Shown here: piece by piece, positions 10,588 through 22,165 of the stretch
How positions within the stretch are numbered: position 1 is the first letter of the stretch
Layout: each line of letters starts with the position of its first letter
DNA from: Sporothrix humicola
Taxonomy: Eukaryota; Ascomycota; Sordariomycetes; Ophiostomatales; Ophiostomataceae
Reading direction: 5' to 3'
Assembly: GCA_021396245.1 (NCBI GenBank)
Contig: WNYE01000035.1
Coordinates: 248,001 to 312,000, forward strand
Length of the DNA stretch: 64,000 nt
Translations under genes and position numbers: made by a program
Notes under the pieces: model-generated
The model's input: only the letters and a program-made list of their open reading frames with translations
What the model was told of the DNA's origin: nothing
Database searches by the model: none

Positions 10588-13125
10588 TGTCGCGTTCCTT
10601 GTGCAGGAAGAACCTGACTAACACAAGTTTTGACGTCGAGGCGCGTGTTGCATGAGTGAACTCTGTAGTGAAAAAATGTGCAAATCGGTTTCTCAGTATC
10701 GATGTGGTGGAGTTGAAGGCGTCGCAAGGGAGAACGGGAGCGATGCAGCGAGTCTTTAAAGGGAGACTGTTTGCTGAAGAAGAGGCGGTGGATCGATCGT
10801 CGGGCAAAAACAGACGTTGGAGTTCTCGGAAAGGGAGAGTGCGACAGAGAAAAGAATATGGGAAAGGTTAATGCGGCCGTGGGTGAAATGAAGCCGTAGC
10901 CGTCGAGTGCAAAGGGAATCGCGATTGAGGGTGCAGGAAAAGGCGCAACGGCTAAATTGGGGGCCCTGAATGCAAGAGAAATAAGGGTGCCGCGAAGACG
11001 TGCAGAAGGGTAAAAATGCAAAGGGGCAGGATTGAGTGGTGAAAAATGCGGTGGCTGGGAACCGGAACCACAGCCGAGTTTGGAATATAAGTCCAAATTT
11101 GAAAAGTCAAGCCCGTATAACAACAGGTTGCAGGTGTAAAACAAAATTGAAAAAGTGACAGAAAGATGAAAGATCAAGAGGTTGAGTGGAATAAACTCGA
11201 AAAAATAAAGGAAACGTAAGATGATCTCGTGAGGTCTAATAGTCGTAGTCGTAGGACGTCAAGGTGCTCGTTTCAATGCGTTTGCGTGTTCTGCCCAAAC
11301 ATAGGCGGATCGACTCAACAAAGAAGGGCGTGAATGAGAGGAAAAGAAGACGGAAATGCAAACAAACAAAAAAGAGAAAAGAACGTAAATGAAAGAAATG
11401 AGTAGGGAGGGAAGCAGAGTAAGAAAGGGAAGAGGGCGGAGAAGGCGTCCGTCGCAACGATATGTATATTAATGAAAGGGGTGATGGGAGAAAGAGGGAA
11501 AGAGAAAAAGAAATGACAAGTGAGAAGCAACAGGGGTCGCAATTGAATCCAGACGAGACAGCGCGCAGGGCCAGCCTCAGTCAGGCGGGAGTTTTTTTTT
11601 GTCCAGCGCAGAGAGCGGGGGCGACAGAGAGAAGCACAGGCAAGCGACGGCGCGTCGTGGTTGGTGGGCACACGTGAATTCGTAGCTGTGTTGTAGCAGT
11701 GCTGCAACGATACCAGAAAAAGAGGAGAATTAGGTCAATTGTGAGTTTGCGAGTTGGCCTGCACCCCCACAAAAGGTCTGAATGCTGGAGTCCAAAGCGC
11801 GCGCAAGCAGGCGAGGCAGGGTTCAGTCAATCGATGTTCCAATTGCTTTAAAATGCGGCCCCTGGTCCTTGTGAAGGTGGGACCCTGGTAACTGAGAAGC
11901 TGGCAGGTCGAAAGAAATAAGGTCAAAGAGGTTGGCATACAGGCGAGAGGTAGGACGTCTCAATTTCAGGTGTCGATTGCAAGTGGTGTCTGTCTGCCTT
12001 GTGGTCGTCAGAAGTAGACAGGCTGGATATATGAAAGGACAGAGATGGCGCTTTTAGGTTTTCTGTTGGCCACAGAAGAAAAAAAGAATCCCAAAAGTAA
12101 CTGGGTAACGACAAGAAGAACGTCGTGAAAAAGAGAGGCGCAAGATAACTGGGATAAGTGTTGACGTGGAGGCCAACCGTGAGATGCAAGAGAAGTCGTT
12201 GGGTCGGTAAGACTGCCAAGCGGGTCGATCCAAGAGAAGCTGTGTCTTGGTTTTGGAGCTGGAATGGTGTTTGATGGGAGACACGGCTAGACTTGTCCAG
12301 AGGAATCGGAAATCGTGTCTTTGATAGCCCTGTCTTTGAACGGAGTAGCCCGTCGTATCTTAACCGTTACTGTTCTGGGATGCACGGTTTTGCTTCTTTC
12401 GTCCTGGTCGAACGCCTCAGATGCACTCCCCGTGGTGGTGCATATACATGGGGGGGTGTGGCCAGAACCGACAACCACAGAAGCAGTGCATATGCAGTGA
12501 TCGCCAATTGGGCAGCAGGAACGCGTCCGTGAAGCTTGCGGGCGTGGAGAAGCAAAGAGGGGAAACGAATAGAAGCCAGTGTGGGAGAATAGGGCACGAT
12601 ATGCCGTCAAAGCAGGAAGTGAGAGGTAAAAATAGGAGAAAGGTAAAAATAAAAATATAAAATAAAAAAGAATCAAGACGAAGAGAGGCAGTTGATAGTT
12701 CCGATAGTCAAACAACGAGGCTAGTGCACAGCCGTTGGCCGCGTGTTCGGAAGGGCGGCGAGGCAAGGTGAATAGAACAGGGTCTCGAATGCCGGGGACG
12801 CAGGGTGTCTCACTCAATGGGTACAGTCTTGGGAAAAAGCTGTAACTGTGCTTGTTATGGTGCAAATGCCTCGTGTGGCTCCGATCTGCGAATGGGCTGG
12901 GCCGTCTTGGAAGTGAGCCTTTCTCCTCACGGGGAAAGGGGAGACGGGCGAGCGGTGCGATGCCGTGTGCAAGACGCAGTGTGCAGTATGCAGTGTGCAG
13001 CTTGCGGGATACAGGATATATTCGGTGCAAGTGGGTGAGAGTGGGCAGAGTGGGTTGCGATCGATGCAAGAGAGGCTGTGGTGCTCTGATATCAAACAAA
13101 TTTGATGTCCTGCGCTGTTTCTTTT

Positions 13126-13177
<52 letters not shown>

Positions 13178-16100
13178 TCGTACTTTCGTACTCGAAAAGA
13201 CCTCGTCTGCAGCTTTCCCTCTCTCTTTCTTTAGAGGCGTGTTTGCAAGTACAAGTACTGCTTATCTTCTCGCGCACAGTCGATGTGTGGGGCGAGAGAA
13301 AAAGTCAGACAAGATAGAAGAAGAAAAAAGAGAGACAAAATAAGAAAGGCGCGTGGTTGAAAAGAGGAGAAACAATGGGTGCGGATCTTTGTCTCTGGGC
13401 GCCTCGTGCCTCCACTCTGTCGTCCGGAAAGGACTTTGTATGATCTTTTCCTGTTCCGACTTCTTTTTCAGAGTTTTGACTTGAGCTCGAGAAGCGGTGA
13501 AAGGCTGGGGATGTCTTTTTGACTGGCCGTGCCCTGGATGTTACGGTCCACTGGCGATGCCGAAGCTGGAAGTGGAAAGGTGGAGGTGAGATGTCAACTC
13601 AGACGAAGCAGGCGAGGCAGGGGACACTGGCCAGAAAAGGCAAAAGAGGGCCAGCGAAAAGGTTGGGGCGAGACAGAAACAGAACACTCAAGAAGTGAAG
13701 GCCCAGGAGAGTGCGAGGTGAGATACAAAGAGGGGGGCTGTAAAAGAGGGAAATGCAGGTGCAATTGCAGGACAGGTGCAGGATATTCTGGGCGGATTGG
13801 GACTGCTGCAGGCTGGATGCAATACTATGTGTAGTACGGGCGGGCGTCTGGAGTAAAGGAGAGAATGGGGCCAAAATGGAGATCAATTGGCGGTAAAGGA
13901 CGCAGTGAGGTGGGGGGCGATGAGAGGGGAGACAATGCAAAAGGAATGGCAGTGGATGGACGACGAGGGAATAAAGGAGCGTGCGACGTGGCTGGCGGCG
14001 AGAGGGGAAGAAAGATGCAAAGAAAAGCGTTGTCGAAAAGAGGTTGACGAGAAGAGAAGTTGAAAAGAAGAGAAGAGATGAAGAATCGAGGATGAAGGAA
14101 AGACAGCGGGAAGTGGGCAGGAAAGGAGCTCAAACGGCCGTGTTGAGCGAAGATGTGTTTAACTCTTCGCTCCTTCTCAATACTGACGTCAAACGTATTT
14201 ACGAAAAGGCAAGCAGGTCCTTTGCGCCTGCCTTCTACGAGTGTGAGTATGGCTTACAGTGCCCTTCGTCCTTTTCTCGCACGATGCAAACGGCTGGGTA
14301 AGTTCTGTTTTAATGCGACAGTGGTCGGAGATGGAAAGAGGATAAAGGGAGAGAGGCACAAGGAAGGCGGGCGAAAAGAATCGAGAACATCCAGGACGTC
14401 AAGAAGGAACGACCCCACGAACGCGTTTTTTCGCGTCTAGCTCATGCGCGTCTTTCACGCGTTTGGGCCCATCAACCGCAGCCAGTCACATTGCCCAGAG
14501 AGCTCCATACAGTGAAAATAAGCGGGTCTGGTCGAGTTTATTTTTGAGCGGCGTGCTGCTCACATGCGGTGGGTTTGGGCACTATCGCGTCAGCTATCCA
14601 CCGAGCCAGTGTTTCGCAGGTTGTGCAAGTCTGTCCCAGCAAACACAGACAACAGCCGTGCTACTGTATTTGAGTGTACAGGGTATGTGCACTGCAGGTG
14701 AGTGCAGGTTCATGGAAGATGCACGCGCCGCTGTCCAGTGAGTTTGAGTTTTCAATGTTTTGACAATGAGTTCATGTCATTCCGGGTCGAGTCAAGTGGT
14801 TCTGTTCGATGGGCACGATATTGCTCCCTTTGAAAGCCCAACAAAGTTGTTGCTAAAGCACAGCTGCTCGAGCTGCTCGAATACGAGCAACTGCGTTGGT
14901 GATGAGAATGCCCCTCTCGAGCCCTACTCCGTTCTTAACAGGGTCTACCAAGCAATATGTTGGCTTGACTTGGCCAGACCTTTTTTTACCAGGATGGCAG
15001 ACGGACCCAACATGCTGGAGGCCAGGCCCAAATCCAAGGCCAGCAAAAGCCAGGCGCTGAGAGAAACAAGCACAGAACCCTGGGCCGGCATCATTTGGGC
15101 TGTTCAAGAGAGGACAGGGCAAATTGGGCATGCATCTATGACTGTGTACTCCGCAGAAGCAAGCAGACAGGGCCACGCATAAGGTCTGGCCCTGGCCGAC
15201 GAAACGAAACACGCGGGCTGGAATGAGGCCGAGTAAAGGGCGCGAAACAAGGTAAAATGACGATGCAAGATGCGGAAACTAACAAAAACGCAAAGACGAG
15301 ACGAGATGAAAGCCGTTTTGGATGCACGGGAGGATGCTCAGAAAGGAAGAAGGCACTGACTGTCAGGGGCCGTGTCTGATTCGTTAATTGGGTTGAGCCG
15401 GTGCAACATGGTGCTACTTGTGTGATTGCGATCTCGTTTGCATTGTTCGCGTTGAATGCATTCATTTGCGCTCGCTGACTGGCTGGCTAGCCCTGTATAT
15501 TATTGAAACAATGTAGAGAAAGGGCGAGAAGAAAAGAGGCGAGTAATGAAGGAGTCGGGGTATGAAAACGAGTGGCCATTTGCACAAACAAATCCACAGC
15601 GAACTTGACAATCCGAAACAAAACAGAAACCAGCCATTGAGGTACGTTCAACAAAACAACGAAGAGCCTTCGGGAAGAAAGGGATAGATACGAACGAAGA
15701 GAGGAGGCGAGGGGATGCGGTTGAAATATACTTGTAGACGAGGTCGGAATACGACTAGAGGGGGACCAATGGGCATTTTGAAATATGATTATATGAGCAA
15801 TGGCTACGAAGGGCGAGACAGTAGGTAAGGGGGGATTTACCGGCTTTCATGGACGTTATGTATCTTAACTGTGTGAAAACTCGATTTGTGGCTCGGATAT
15901 GCCCGTAAAATTTAGCGTTTCTCGTATTATGTTTGGTGAAAGTAAGATTCGGACGGCAGTCTGACGGTGAGGAGGCATTTCTCGACTTTGCATTGAAGTT
16001 GGATAATTTGACGATAGCGCCACAATGCTACGTCCGAAAGGATATTCCGCCAGGACTCAGGAGGAAAAGGTCGTAAATCGCCAGTTGAAATTGGACAGGC

Positions 16101-17653
16101 CAGTGACACGACTAAATTTTGCGCCTTTCAGCCACCAACAGACGACAACGGGTCAAAGTTGGCAGGCATTCCCTTTCGTTCAAGGAGCGAAATGTCCAGG
16201 GCGCCATCCAGGAACGCAAATAGACGTCACGAAGGGGGCCGAAGGGAGTCTTATTTGCGGTAGAAACAACGATATGAACGTTGGAGAATTTAGGTGCAGT
16301 GATCGGCAGAAGATGAACACTGAAGATAGCCTTGCAGCTCACAAGAAGGGCCGTGGATCGTGAGCCGAGGGCGCGTTGATTGTCGATTGCCCTCCATAAT
16401 CCATCCCTCGCTTGACATTTTTGGCTCGACATTTTGCAACACCCATAAATTATGTGCCCCAATTTGCAATAGCGTGATTGCTTCCTCGTTAAAGCGTCCC
16501 GGTTCCTGGGCTGTTCCTGGATCATAAACGCCTGGCAGAACGCCTCTAACGTCTCGAGGATAGCACACAGACTCAGAAACTCGGGCCTGTGTGTGGCTGT
16601 CGTATTCAGCCTCACGCAAGGCCAGCGTCCAAGACCCTGGAATAAAGTGTTCTGGACGCATGCCACTCCCGTTTCCCGTATCGCACGCAAAGCAAAAGCA
16701 TGCACCGCAGCAAACCACTCAGGATCCCCGTCAGCACGCAGCTCGGGAGCGCTACCCAACAATCAATCCTTCGTCTAGTCTTGTCTTGGAGGGCCTTGAT
16801 AAGGCGAAAGTGCACAGATCCGGCCGCACCTTTGGCATGCCGGCAGACCACCCACCAAAAGATACTGTAATGCTGTGTATTTCGCTGTTCTCAGGACGAT
16901 CGGGACTGGGCACGGGTACTTACTGAGTGCTACTGCTGGTGCATGTGAAGACGGAATGAAAGAACGATACTATTATGGGGACGGGAGTGGGAAATGTGGG
17001 CGAGAAGAAGGAAAAAGGTTGTCGCTAGTGCTGTGTTTATCTTGGTGGTTCTTTGATAATGCTGTTTTCGACCGGTCAGGGCGTTCCTTTTGCCCATCGC
17101 ACCTGCTGTCGCTGCCCTTCTGAGCGTCCCTTCCAGGTCTGGGCGCCCTTGTTCCATTCTTGGCAAGAATTCCCCTCCCTAGCCAGACACCTGTTCCTCA
17201 TCTGCATCCTATGCATCCTCTTTCTTCTCGTCCTCACCTACCTCACGTAAGTCTCATTTTCCTTCGACATTCATTTTCCATCCTTCTCTTCTTTTCCCTT
17301 CTCCTTTCAACTGCGATTTTTCTCGACTTTCTTGTATCAACATCCATCTTCACGCTCGTTTTTTTTTGTCGCATCTTCTCGTCCTTCATTTCCAGCACGG
17401 TTTACTTTTAGCCTTTTACCGACCGTCGCTTAACGCCTATTTTCTCTCAACTTTAATAAACCCTGCCCCTTTTTCGCACCAAAGCCTCGGGACCCGTCCC
17501 AACGACTACCACCAAACCCGGTCCCCGGTCGCCGTCCTTCGTTTGACAACCGTTGACCTTCTGGTTTTGATTTTTCTTTTGGAACCTTTTTTTTGGCTTC
17601 ATCTTTTGTATTGTCTTTTTCGCTCCCGGCCATCCTCCCGGTCGTCGCCCACA
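10588..17653. other. Seven-kb gene desert between divergent genes
   Basis: No credible protein gene is visible. About 10630-14130 is largely purine-rich on the plus strand, with breaks at 12300-12540 and 13090-13280. Read on the minus strand this resembles the pyrimidine-rich leaders common before filamentous fungal genes, and it would serve the gene starting at 10587. About 17160-17650 is C/T-rich on the plus strand and leads into the gene at 17654. It contains a possible leader intron (donor GTAAGT at 17246, acceptor CAG ending 17395), which I hold weakly. The middle, about 14150-17000, is mixed sequence. Frames there lack good starts, lack family resemblance, or begin at non-ATG codons. 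Confidence 0.6.
13127..13178. repeat. (CTTT)13 microsatellite
   Basis: Thirteen perfect tandem CTTT units lie inside the long upstream region of the 778-aa gene. On that gene's strand it reads as a GAAA tract. A related TACTTTCGTACTCG segment follows immediately. Confidence 0.97.
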
Positions 17654-19099
17654 ATGTTAGAGTCGTTCCGGCTCGTGCACTATCTGCGGATCCTTGCCGG
17701 GTCTCTGATCGTGATCTGGATCTTTGTGCAGTTTGGCGGCAGTGGCGACAGACACGACCAGTATGCCGATCTCTTCCGCCAGTTCCGCGACCAGCGCGAT
17801 GTCTTCATCGGCGATTTCTTGAACCACGATGTCAGTGGGCCATATGTCGGCGACGGCCTGTCTGATCTATGCAGCTCAAAGACGTGGACGCCCGGCCTGA
17901 TCCTGACTTGCGACGCTGTGCCCGGTGGCATGGCCGACGTCAAGAACGGCATCCTGACGTGTATCCGCGTTGGCATTGAGATGGGAGGTAAGTAGGCAGC
18001 GCAAGCACGGAAATATAGGAGGTAGGCACCACCGAGACAACGGGCTTAACTAACACCACCAGCCGAAATCATTCTGCCCGACATCATGCTGCGGTCCACT
18101 ATGGATCTTTCCAAGATCACACCTCACGACGCGGGGCCACGGCGCGGCCTACCGCTGAGCCACTTCTTCGACCGCGAGTACCTCATCGACACCCTGGGCG
18201 AGTTCTGCCCGGAGCTCAAGATCCACAACTCGCTCAACGACTTCTTCGACGACCCCAATGTCCTGGAGCCCGTCAAGCTCAACATCTACAAGGTCCCCGG
18301 CGTCACTCTTTCGTCCAACCTTGGTGGCAGCGCCGGCAAAATCATCAACAAGGGTGAGGAGCTCGGCAAGAACATCCACGCTATGATCGACAAGAAGAGC
18401 TCGCCCAAGACGCGCAAGTATCCCTTCCGCGTCGACTTGCGGCCGACGCCCTCGTACATGATGCCCGCGTTTGCCGACTCGGCACCGTTGCGCCGTCACT
18501 TCGGCCGCGTTCTGCGCGTGCGCAAGGACCTGCGCGCTCTTGCTGCAACCATGCTGTTCAACCTGCAAAAGGCCTTTGACCTGCAGATCGACCCGCGCAA
18601 GGGCATCGATATTGATGCCTTTGTCGGTGTCGAGCTGCGCACCCAGGCCGACCCGCTGCGTTTCCCCGACTATGCCGTGCAGGCCTCGGATGCGCTGAGC
18701 TTTGTCGTTGCAAACAACATGTCCCAGGTCTTCCTGACGGAAGGCGCCACCCAAGACAACGTCACCTCCTTTACCGAGCGCTGCCGCGACTTCAACATTG
18801 CCGTTGTCACCAAGGAGGACCTGGTTGAGGGTGCCGACTCGGCCAAGCTGGCAAAGCTCAGCTACGACGAGCGCTTCCTGGTCGACTACGAGGTCGCCCT
18901 GCGCGCTGGTCTGTTTACGGGCAACGCCCAGTCCAGCTTCGCCTGGAGCGTTGGCCTGCGCCGCGAGTTTGCCTTTGGCGAGGCCGGCAGCACCAACTCG
19001 TCGCATCTTAACGGCACCCTGCGGTGGCACAACCAGTACTCGACGCTGTATGGCAAGGACTTTGTCGGCGACGACCTGCGGCGTGCCATCTGGCCGTAG
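17654..19099 (+). CDS. O-fucosyltransferase-like type II membrane protein
   Basis: This is a fungal member of the GDP-fucose protein O-fucosyltransferase-like group (O-FucT_like). Two exons, 17654-17987 and 18063-19099, encode 456 aa. The 75-nt intron has GTAAGT, CTAAC and CAG, with phase G/CC. Residues about 5-26 (FRLVHYLRILAGSLIVIWIF) form a signal anchor, which predicts a Golgi/ER lumenal catalytic domain. Family features are LPDIMLRS after the splice, a cluster near GVELRTQADPLRFPDY that matches the family's HxRT-like nucleotide-sugar loop, and the C-terminal run AGSTNSSHLNGTLRW ending in RRAIWP. In this protein the usual His of the loop is Glu (VELR rather than VHLR). Substrate and sugar are unknown. 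Relatives are sometimes mislabelled, so the function is family-level only. Confidence 0.87.
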
Positions 19100-19288
19100 G
19101 CCAGAGGCATTTCTGCTTGTTATTATATGTAGCCTATTTACTACCATTTTAATATGTTGCTCGGGGGGGGGGGGGGGGGGGGGGTTTGGGGAGAACGCCC
19201 CACGGTCTTTAAAAAAAAAAAAAAAAAAATTTTTATTTATTATGTTTTTTTTTTTTTTTTGGGTGAGTTGCGGGCAAANNNNNNTGCG

Positions 19289-19357
<69 letters not shown>

Positions 19358-20047
19358 AGGGTGGATAGACGGGCCGAGTTTCTTTAAAACACTTCCATCT
19401 CTTTTGTTTATATGTTCTTTTTGGTTTTATTTTGGGAGTTAGGGGCTGGCTACTAATAGTAGCAGTCGGGTTATTGGAAACATCTTTTGAGGGTTATTGC
19501 TGTATTTTTATTAATAAAAAATAGTCACAATATCAAGGCTGCATAGTATTCATCACATTTTAATCATTTTCTTTATTATTATTTATTATTATTATTGTCT
19601 TTTTTGGGGTTTATTTTTTTGGCACATACTATTGTTATTTTCAGACTCGATAATCTGAACCTGTAAGTGGAAACAAAGAGCCCAGCCTAACTAAGCCCCA
19701 TTTAACATTATGCTAGGAAGTAATATTTTATTACCTCGTGTCTTAGAGTCGAAGGCGTGGTTGGTTGAAAAGCCGCGAGCCCGTTTGTTCTTGGCTTCAG
19801 AATTGCCGTTTATCAACTTATCGGTGATGCGCTTGCCAAAATACCTCCACTGCCCTCTGTCCCGGCTCGCACCTTCCCTGGCCAAACTTAATCTTGCACA
19901 CGCAAAACCTCGATGGGCCCGGGATTCCGACCAATTCGCATCGTCACCTTGGGATTGCTCTCTGCCCTGCTTCTCTGCATTGCTTTCCTCCTTGCGCCTC
20001 GCACTGCAGTTGACAAAGTCAAAGACAGCACCGTCAACATCATCACC
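19100..20047. other. Intergenic, including assembly scar and RTG2 leader
   Basis: This holds the 3' UTR of the fucosyltransferase-like gene, a homopolymer and N-gap scar (19163-19357), AT-rich filler (19480-19640) and the RTG2 promoter and leader. An in-frame ATG at 19913 extends RTG2 by 45 residues; see the RTG2 entry. Confidence 0.6.
19163..19357. other. Homopolymer / N-gap assembly artefact
   Basis: The order is 22 G (19163-19184), 19 A (19211-19229), 16 T (19245-19260), six N (19279-19284) and 69 C (19289-19357). Poly-G or poly-C of this length beside a gap is typical of a misassembled contig join, for example from two-colour sequencing poly-G reads. It should not be read as natural sequence, and the true gap length is unknown. 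Confidence 0.9.
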
Positions 20048-22165
20048 ATGGCCCCCAACGCTACGGCCGCTGACATCATCACCCTCGACAACTTTGCCGA
20101 AAAATTGCCAAAATGGCATCCAGACGACGACAACCACCTCCACGCTCTCGTTGATATGGGCAGCAATGGAATTCGCTTTTCGATCTCGGACCTGTCGCCG
20201 CCTCGCACCCGTTTGCTGCCCTGCGTTTACCGCGAACGCGCCGGCATCTCGCTGTTTGATGCGCTCACGGCCGTCGACGACAGCTTAGGCGGGGGAGGCC
20301 GCGCTGGGGTTCCGCCTGCCCTGACGCTACCTGCCGAGACAATCAAGCAGGTCGCACGGACGCTGGCCCGTTTCCGGCGCATTGCTCTTGATTACGGCGT
20401 GTCGCCCGACCGTATGGCCGTGTTTGCCACGGAAGCTATGCGCCGCGCCGCCAATGCAGGCGATCTGCTCGATGCCATTGCCGCCGCAGCTCCTGGCCTT
20501 TCTGTTCATGTGCTGGCACCCGAGGTCGAGACGCTGTTTGGGTCGACGGGCGCGCGGTCTGGCTTTGCCGTCGTTGGAAACAGCGACACGGGCGCAGGTG
20601 GCCTGATGCTTGATTTGGGTGGCGGCAGCGTGCAGATGACGTATGTGGACCCACGACTTGGCCCGGGCTACGAAGTCGCGGCGGCCCGTGCTGGCCAGAG
20701 CATGCCTTACGGCGCGGCCCGCCTGACACGCCTCGTGGCGTCGTCTGCGTCTGTCTTTGAAGATATCCAGACCGAGCTGTATCCCGAAAAGAAGGCGAAG
20801 AAACACGATGCAGAGCGGATTCGGCTTGTTGCGGAGGCCAAGGCAGAGGCCGACTCTCGGGCAACTGCCGAGGCTGCACCGAAACTGGCCGACGACATGA
20901 CTGCTGCACTCGTTCGGCTTCACGAGATGTTCCCGAGCCTGCTGCAGCTCCAGCGGCGCCAACAAGCCAGCAAGACCATCGACAACGGTATTGACGTCTA
21001 TCTATGTGGCGGCGGCTTCCGTGGCTATGGCAGCATGCTGATGCACAATGACGCCGTGCAGCCCTACCCCGTGCCTCTCATGGGCGGTTATACGGTTCCT
21101 GGTTCTTTCTTCCGGGACACGCACGGTATGCGTCGTGCTAATCATGAGTTGGCCGGCGGAAAGATCTTTGGCATGTCCAAACGGCGGCGCCAGCAGTTTG
21201 CGGCGATCACGGCTGTCGTAGATGCTCTAATTGTTGCTCTTCAGCGGTCGAACCACACAATTCGCAGTGTCACGTTTTGCGCCGGTGGCAACCGTGAAGG
21301 CGCTCTCATGATGCGCCTGCCACCAACATTGCGCGAAATCGATCCTTTGAGTGTCCTTGTCGAGACGGCCGCAGCCTCGTCATCGTACAGCCACGGAGCT
21401 GCCGAAAAAAGTATTGTGGCCAACATTGAAGCTACTGCCAACACTCTTCTTTCTGCATTGCCACCATGCCCGTCGTCGTCTTCCTCTTCACAACCACCGT
21501 GGGCACCACTGCGCCCCCTGCTCGCTCTCCTGGCCACACACATCTGGGAACGCACGGGTGCCGACTCCTCTGCCAATGCAGCCTTTGTGCTACACGATGC
21601 TGTGGTACGCAACCCGGGCATGCCGGGCCTGACGCACCAAGCACGAGCCATGCTCGCTGTGAGTCTCTGGGCGCGTTGGGGCGGCGGTGTGGCACCTACG
21701 GACACCCCGCTGCTCAACGGGTTGCGGCAGTTGCTGGACAAGCGCATTGGCGGTAGCAGTAGCAGCATCAGCTCAGAAGGCGACGACGACCTCATGTTTT
21801 GGGCCGAGTATATGGGCGGTGTGGCCGCTGTGCTTGCACTTGTGTTCCCGGCAGGACCGCCAACTGCAGCCGACCTGTCATCTATACGGTGAGTTGATGC
21901 TTTGCCTTGATTTAACTGCTTCGAGTTAAGTCAATACGAAAGATGATGCATAGACAGCAGCTAACAGGCCCGCAGGTTCGAGTCGACATTGTCGCCTACC
22001 AAGTCGGGCAAGAAGACGGCCGTGCACCTCGACGTGGCCGTAGACTCAAGCCGTGCCGTCGGTCTCGACCTCGCCGAAGAGGTGCCCGAGTGCTTCAGCT
22101 CCGTCGGCAAGCTGCACAAGGAAGGCGTCAAACTCAAGGTGCATGCCGTGGAGTTCGCCGAGTAG
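20048..22165 (+). CDS. RTG2: Retrograde regulation protein 2 (Ppx/GppA family)
   Basis: This is an ASKHA-fold Ppx/GppA homologue. Yeast Rtg2 senses mitochondrial dysfunction and relieves Mks1 inhibition of Rtg1/3. Two exons, 20048-21888 and 21976-22165, encode 676 aa. The 87-nt intron has GTGAGT, CTAAC and CAG, with phase CG/G. Motifs are LVDMGSNGIRFSISDL (phosphate loop 1), LMLDLGGGSVQMTYV (loop 2) and LCGGGFRGYGSMLM. The second exon supplies the conserved end, finishing KLKVHAVEFAE. I chose ATG 20048 for its ideal context (ACCATGG) and because the family begins near here. An in-frame ATG at 19913 adds 45 residues including the hydrophobic run VTLGLLSALLLCIAFLLAP, which would make a membrane-anchored or mitochondrially targeted form. 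Several Ser-rich insertions near 21470 and 21760 are lineage features. Confidence 0.9.

Noticed and set aside
16112..16762. 216-codon minus-strand frame
   Set aside because: Starts at TTG, has no family resemblance, and lies in mixed intergenic DNA.
19289..19357. Poly-proline/poly-glycine coding potential of the C run
   Set aside because: The run is a probable assembly artefact beside an N gap.
21971..21985. GGTTCGAGTC resembling a tRNA T-loop
   Set aside because: It sits at the RTG2 splice acceptor and second exon; no cloverleaf can be formed around it.
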